This document shows, in pieces, positions 59,889-64,000 of a stretch of DNA of 64,000 nucleotides. The stretch spans positions 62,001 through 126,000 of the forward strand of contig CAWHFY010000011.1 of assembly GCA_963828755.1 (NCBI GenBank). The letters run 5' to 3'. The notes beneath the pieces were generated by a model. It saw only the letters and a list, made by a program, of their open reading frames with translations. It was not told the origin of the DNA and did not search any database. Numbering within the stretch: the first letter of the stretch is position 1; each line of letters begins with the position of its first letter. The position numbers were made by a program, and so were the translations under genes. Source of the stretch: WHSW01 sp963828755. GTDB lineage: Bacteria; Actinomycetota; Thermoleophilia; Solirubrobacterales; 70-9.

Positions 59889-60656
59889 TTGCGGCTCGGC
59901 CAGAACTTCTTGGCGGATAGGAACCTGCTCGGCGCGATCGTCCGCGAGGCCGCGATCGAGCCCGACGATGTCGTGCTCGAGGTCGGCGGCGGGGAGGGGG
60001 CGCTGACCGCGCAGATCGCCCCGCTGGCGGCGCGCGTGCACGTGATCGAGCTCGACCAACGGCTGCGCCCGGCGCTGGAGGCGGTCGCGGCCGATCACCC
60101 GAACGTCGGATTGCGCTTCGGCGACGCGATGCGCCTCGACCTCGCGGCGCTCGACCCGGCCCCGACCCGGATGGTCGCCAACCTGCCGTACTCGATCGCG
60201 ACCCCGCTGCTGCTGCGGACGATCGCCGAGCTGCCGGGGGTCCGGTCGTGGACGCTGATGGTCCAGCGCGAGATCGCCGACCGGCTGCGAGCCGGACCCG
60301 GCTCACGCACCTACGGCGGGCCGAGCGTGCTCGTCCAGCTCGCCTGCGAGGTGCGGATCCTGCGCGCCGTCGACCGGGCCGTGTTCACGCCGCGCCCGCG
60401 GGTCGACTCGGCGCTGATCGGCCTGCGCCGGATCGGCCCAGGCGCCTCGCCGCCAGTCGCGAGGCTGGTTCGCGACGCCTTCGCACACCGGCGCAAGTCG
60501 CTGGCGCGCTCGCTCGAGCATGCGCGGCCGGGCTCGCGTGAGCCGGCCAGGGCGGCGCTCGAGCGGCTCGGCCTCCCGGCTGACGCTCGCGCCGAGAGCC
60601 TCTCGCCGGTGCAGTTCGTCGAGCTCGCGGCGGCGCTCGAGGGTGATGCGGCGTGA
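59889..60656 (+). CDS. rsmA: 16S rRNA (adenine1518-N6/adenine1519-N6)-dimethyltransferase
   Basis: A 255-residue SAM-dependent KsgA. The start is the TTG at 59889, giving RLGQNFLADRNLLGAIV, the family N-terminus. Motif I is VLEVGGGEGALTAQIA; the catalytic NLPYSI is present, as is the late FTPRPRVDSALI motif. It dimethylates two adenines in helix 45 of 16S rRNA. Its TGA overlaps the ispE GTG by four bases. Confidence 0.95.
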   Translation: MRLGQNFLADRNLLGAIVREAAIEPDDVVLEVGGGEGALTAQIAPLAARVHVIELDQRLRPALEAVAADHPNVGLRFGDAMRLDLAALDPAPTRMVANLPYSIATPLLLRTIAELPGVRSWTLMVQREIADRLRAGPGSRTYGGPSVLVQLACEVRILRAVDRAVFTPRPRVDSALIGLRRIGPGASPPVARLVRDAFAHRRKSLARSLEHARPGSREPARAALERLGLPADARAESLSPVQFVELAAALEGDAA

Positions 60657-61495
60657 TCCTGCGCGCGCCGGCGAAGCTCAACCTGTGCCTCTACGTCGGG
60701 GCGCGGCGCGACGACGGCCTGCACGAGCTGCGCTCGCTGTTCTGCCCTCTCCTCCTCGCCGATCGGCTCGAGGTCGGCCCGGCGGCCGGCGAGAGCGACG
60801 AGGTCGTCTGTCCCGGGGTGAGCGGCCCGAACCTGGTCACGGTCGCGCTCGAGGCGATGCGCGCCCGCGGCTGGCGCCACGACCCGGTCCGGGTCGAGAT
60901 CGAGAAGCGGATCCCGGTCGCCGCCGGCCTCGGCGGCGGCAGCGCGGATGCAGCAGCGGTCCTGCGGCTGGCCGGCGATCAGGTCGACGGGCTCGCCGAG
61001 CTCGCCGCCGGGCTCGGGGCAGATGTGCCGTCCCAGCTCGATCCGGTCTTCGCGCTGGTGGGCGGGGCGGGGGAGCGGATCGACCCGCTACCGACCCCGG
61101 GCGAGTTCGCCGCGGTGCTGATCGACGACGAGGACGGTTTGCGCGCGGCCGAGGTCTACGAGGAGGCCGACGCGCTCGGCGGCGGGCGCTCGGCGGCGGA
61201 GCTTGAAGACCTCGAGCGCCGGCTGCGCCAGGTGACCGCGAGCGGCGCCTCGCCGCTCGACTACGGCGAGCTGCTTGTCAACGACCTCGAGCAGGCGGCG
61301 ATCTCGCTGCGCCCGGAGATCGCCGAGGCGCTCGCGGCGCTCGACGAGGTCGGGGCCGAGCGCACCCTGGTCGGCGGCTCCGGTCCCACCGCGGTCGGGC
61401 TGTTCGCCGATCTGACCGCGGCCGACGCCGCGGTGTCGGCGCTGCCGCCCCGCTACGCGCGCGCGATCGTCTCGGCGCCGCAGCGGCTCGGATAA
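60653..61495 (+). CDS. ispE: 4-diphosphocytidyl-2-C-methyl-D-erythritol kinase
   Basis: A 280-residue GHMP kinase of the MEP isoprenoid pathway. N-terminal APAKLNLCLYVG, GHMP motif 2 PVAAGLGGGSADAAAVLR, motif 3 VGGSGPTAVGLF. GTG start in overlap with rsmA. The rsmA-ispE neighbourhood is standard in actinobacteria. It implies isoprenoid synthesis through DXP. Confidence 0.95.
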   Translation: MILRAPAKLNLCLYVGARRDDGLHELRSLFCPLLLADRLEVGPAAGESDEVVCPGVSGPNLVTVALEAMRARGWRHDPVRVEIEKRIPVAAGLGGGSADAAAVLRLAGDQVDGLAELAAGLGADVPSQLDPVFALVGGAGERIDPLPTPGEFAAVLIDDEDGLRAAEVYEEADALGGGRSAAELEDLERRLRQVTASGASPLDYGELLVNDLEQAAISLRPEIAEALAALDEVGAERTLVGGSGPTAVGLFADLTAADAAVSALPPRYARAIVSAPQRLG

Positions 61496-61502
61496 TCCCC
61501 TG

Positions 61503-62970
61503 ATGCAGCTCGAGGGAGAGAAGCGCAGCCGCGGTCGCCTGGTTCTGATCGCGGTGCTGGCGGTGGCGGCGTTCATCGCCTTCCAGAAGTTCGCCCCTGA
61601 TATCAACGTCGAGCAGCTGCTCGAGGACCTGTCGGCGAAGCTCGGCGATTGGACCTACCTCCTGGTCGGCGCGCTCGCCTTCCTCGAGACCGGCGCCTTC
61701 ATCGGGCTCGTCTTCCCTGGTGAGACGGCGGTGATCCTCGGCGGCGCGGTCGCCGGGCAGGGCGAGACGTCGATCGTGATCACGATCGCGATTGTCTGGT
61801 TCTGCGCCTGGGCGGGCGACACGACGAGCTTCTACATCGGCACCAGGCTCGGCCGCGACTTCGTGCTCCGCCATGGGCCGAAGGTGCGGATCACTCACGA
61901 GCGCTTCGAGCAGGTCGAGGCGTACTTCGCCCGCCACGGCGGCAAGACGATCCTGATCGGCCGCTTCATCGGCCTCGTCCGGGCGCTGGCGCCGTTCATC
62001 GCCGGCAGTTCGGGGATGCGATATCGCGCCTTCGTTCCCGTACAGCGTGCTCGGCACCGGGCTCTGGGCGACGGCGTTCTGCCTGCTCGGCTACTTCCTC
62101 TCGCAGAGCATCGACAAGGCCACCGAGATCGCCGGTAAGGGCGCGCTCGTGTTCGGGGTCCTGGTCGCGCTGATCGTCGGCGCGGTGGTGGTCTCACGCT
62201 TCCTGCGCGACCAGGAGAACCGCTCCAAGGTCGCCGCGAGGATCGAGTCGACGCCGGGGCTGCGACGGCTGTTGCCGCAGATCCGCTTCGCGTGGCGCCG
62301 GTTCACTCCGGGCGGGCTCGGGCTCGAGTTCACGACCCTGATCGCGACCCTGGCGGTGGCGCTGTTCGTGCTGGTCGGCTACGCGATGATCGTCTCCGGC
62401 GACGCCGGGCCGACCCCGGGCGACGCGCAGGCGATCGACCTCGTCGACTCGCTGCGGACCGCGTGGCTGACCAGCCTCGCCAAGGTGATCACGGCGCTCG
62501 GCACGAGCTGGGCGCTGATCCCGCTCACGGCGGTCGCGGCCGGGGTGCTCGGCTGGCGCGGGCGCTGGACCGAGGTCGCGGTGCTGCTGGCCGCGGTGGT
62601 GATCATCCTGATCGCGGTTCCGGTGATCAAGGAGAGCATCGATCGTCCGCGGCCCGCCGACCCGCTGGTCGCCGCGCCGGGCGCCTCGTATCCGAGCGGC
62701 CACGCCGCTCACTCGGTCTTCTACGTCTGGCTGGCGCTGACGGTCGCGGTCCGGGTGCGGCCGGGATGGAAGTACGGCACGGCGCTGATCGCGACCGGAT
62801 TCGCGCTCACGGGGCTGATCGGGCTCAGCCGCGTGTACCTCGGGGTCCACTACCTGAGCGACGTCAGCGGCGGCTGGGCGTTGGGAGTCAGCGCCTTCGC
62901 GGGCTGCGCCGCGCTGGCGATGGTCGTAACGCACGTCGCGAAGTTGCGGCACAATCAGCCGGCATCGTGA
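61503..62970 (+). CDS. DedA-PAP2 phosphatase fusion (frameshifted by one base)
   Basis: About 488 residues when corrected. The N-terminal ~200 residues are a DedA/SNARE-associated domain (FLETGAFIGLVFPGETAVIL, then GRFIGLVRALAPFIAGSSGM). The C-terminal ~220 residues are a PAP2 lipid phosphatase with the C1-C3 motifs (KESIDRPRP, YPSGHAAHS, SRVYLGVHYLSD). DedA proteins translocate or flip lipids, so the fusion fits recycling of lipid phosphates. At ~62036 the frame breaks after residues AFVP; the other frame reads YSVLGTGLWATAFCLL. One extra T or C in the ttcgttcccg stretch explains it. It follows ispE by 7 bp. Confidence 0.82.
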
Positions 62971-63215
62971 CCTTCGTCGTGGCTCAGATCCCGACCGAGT
63001 ACTTCCTCTTCGGCGGCGCGGGCTTGATCAGCCTGCTCGCCTTCGGGCTGTTGATCCTCGCGCCCACCGTCGGATCGTTCGGCCGCACCTGGGAGAAGGT
63101 GACCGCGGTGCTGGTTTCGTTCTTCGTCCTGGTCGCCCTGCTCGCGATCGGGGTCGCCGCCGGGATCGCGATCGTCTACTACTGGGACGACATCACCTCG
63201 ATCTTCGGCGGTTAG
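62967..63215 (+). CDS. Small two-helix membrane protein
   Basis: 82 residues from GTG 62967, overlapping the previous stop (GTGA). Two membrane segments (LFGGAGLISLLAFGLLILAP, then VLVSFFVLVALLAIGVAAGI). No motif. Its position suggests it is cotranscribed with the DedA-PAP2 gene, but no function can be given. Confidence 0.65.
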   Translation: MTFVVAQIPTEYFLFGGAGLISLLAFGLLILAPTVGSFGRTWEKVTAVLVSFFVLVALLAIGVAAGIAIVYYWDDITSIFGG

Positions 63216-63261
63216 TCGGGCAGGCGTCCCGATTTACGCCTGGCGAGCCTAGACTCTGCGC

Positions 63262-64000
63262 GTGGCGCAGCAGTCTAAACCGGGCAAAACCGCTGCAAAT
63301 ACGGCAGATGAGGGCGCTCTCGAGACGCTGTCGGAGGCGATCGAGTCGGGCGCCGGTCTGCCGGCGGTGGCGCGAGCCGCAGCGGCGGCGCTGGGCGCCA
63401 GCGTCGCCCTGATCGACCGCTCGAGCGCCGTGCTCGCGGTCGCCGCCTCTTCGTCGGCGGAGGAGAGCAAGCTGCTCTCGGGCGAGGGCGACGTCGACGC
63501 GCTCGAGCTGCGGGTCGCCGACGCGGTGGTCGGTGAGCTCCGATACCGCCGCCGCGAGGGCGATCCGTCGGCGACCCTGATGCGGATGGTCTCGACCCTG
63601 CTGGCGCTCGAGCTCGAGCGCTCGCGGGCGCCTGAGTGGGCGAGCGACGAGGCGGCTGGCCAGTTCGTCGACGCGGTCCTCGCGCGCAAGGTGACCGATC
63701 GCGGCGACATCCTCGCGCGCGCCAGCGAGCTCGGAACGACGATCGACTCGGGGGGCGGGGTGATCTTCGCTCGCGCCGCTCCGCGGGCGGCGCAGACGGG
63801 CGACTGGCGGTCCCGGGTCCTGGTCGTCGCGCTGCGCTCCCTGCGCGGGGCGAGCGCCGGCGCGATCGCCCGGCTGGGCGAGCTCGGCGACCGCGCCGAG
63901 GTGAGCGCGATCGTCCCGGGCGAGGAGCCGGCCCAGATCGAGCGCGCCGCCGCCTCGCTGACGCGCGAGCTCGCCGCGTCGCTACCGGGCTTTCACCTGA
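63262..64000 (+). CDS. PucR/CdaR-like transcriptional regulator, N-terminal part
   Basis: The first ~246 codons from GTG 63262 run to the window edge with no stop. The start MAQQSKPGKTAANTADEGAL is followed by a GAF-like sensing region (~20-120: VARAAAAALGASVALIDRSS) and a second domain (~125-245, DRGDILARASELGTTIDSGG) resembling the GGDEF-like middle of PucR-type regulators. The diagnostic PucR helix-turn-helix would be beyond the edge. Low certainty on family; the gene itself is clear. Confidence 0.5.
   Translation, partial: MAQQSKPGKTAANTADEGALETLSEAIESGAGLPAVARAAAAALGASVALIDRSSAVLAVAASSSAEESKLLSGEGDVDALELRVADAVVGELRYRRREGDPSATLMRMVSTLLALELERSRAPEWASDEAAGQFVDAVLARKVTDRGDILARASELGTTIDSGGGVIFARAAPRAAQTGDWRSRVLVVALRSLRGASAGAIARLGELGDRAEVSAIVPGEEPAQIERAAASLTRELAASLPGFHL

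Overview
The window is GC-rich (roughly 70%) bacterial chromosome from an actinomycete-like lineage, most likely a member of the Thermoleophilia/Solirubrobacterales (inference). Support comes from codon and GC bias, six MCE genes, an F420-type (Ddn-like) nitroreductase, an LCP cell-wall enzyme, two actinobacterial-style gene neighbourhoods (dnaX-ybaB-recR with lysC-asd, and rsmI ... metG-tatD-rsmA-ispE), and secreted repeat proteins of a kind I associate with that group. Because of the GC bias, nearly every gene has long open frames on the opposite strand; these are not genes.

Layout. 1-2.8 kb: end of an ATP-grasp gene, an NfuA-like Fe-S protein, tRNA-Val(CAC), an M15-like peptidase, and a complete 271-nt large-type SRP RNA with an Alu domain. 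2.8-6 kb: dnaX, ybaB, recR. 6-10.5 kb: secreted lipoprotein, MmpL exporter with PadR regulator and a palindromic operator, GH3-like protein. 10.6-17.3 kb: lysC, asd, a GT-C-like membrane protein (frameshifted), CPA1 antiporter, GNAT. 17.3-22.1 kb: polysaccharide-deacetylase-like gene and an sdhA-sdhB-sdhE(CCG) succinate dehydrogenase operon without cytochrome b subunits. 22.2-28.9 kb: site-2 protease, TfoX, secreted repeat protein, an AidB/TetR operon with a strong operator, crotonase and thiol-redox genes. 28.9-31.2 kb: icd and mdh, which with sdhABE make this a TCA-rich stretch. 31.2-44 kb: TMEM175 channel, AT-hook winged-helix protein, fatty acid hydroxylase, MBL hydrolase, hsp20-lon, R2-like/SCP2 protein, UBP zinc finger, MOSC, glyS, FmdB, LCP, glucokinase. 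44.1-64 kb: rsmI, a compact six-gene mce operon without adjacent YrbE permeases or ATPase, secreted proteins, then metG, tatD, rsmA, ispE, a DedA-PAP2 fusion and the start of a PucR-like regulator. The mce block sits inside what is usually an rsmI-metG neighbourhood.

A recurring oddity is small indels that break otherwise well-conserved genes, at about 15067, 23873, 25856, 26001, 32210, 40181, 41431 and 62036. Two of them fall in the essential gene glyS and two compensate each other in aidB. The simplest reading is residual assembly indel error rather than real pseudogenes. Anyone using this annotation should treat those genes as intact in the organism until shown otherwise.

Structured non-coding DNA worth attention: the large SRP RNA; a 103-bp nested inverted repeat between MOSC and glyS; a 28-bp PadR-type operator; a roughly 34-bp TetR-type operator; a palindrome upstream of the AT-hook regulator; structured leaders before the mce operon and before a secreted-protein gene; and one textbook intrinsic terminator at 54936-54963.
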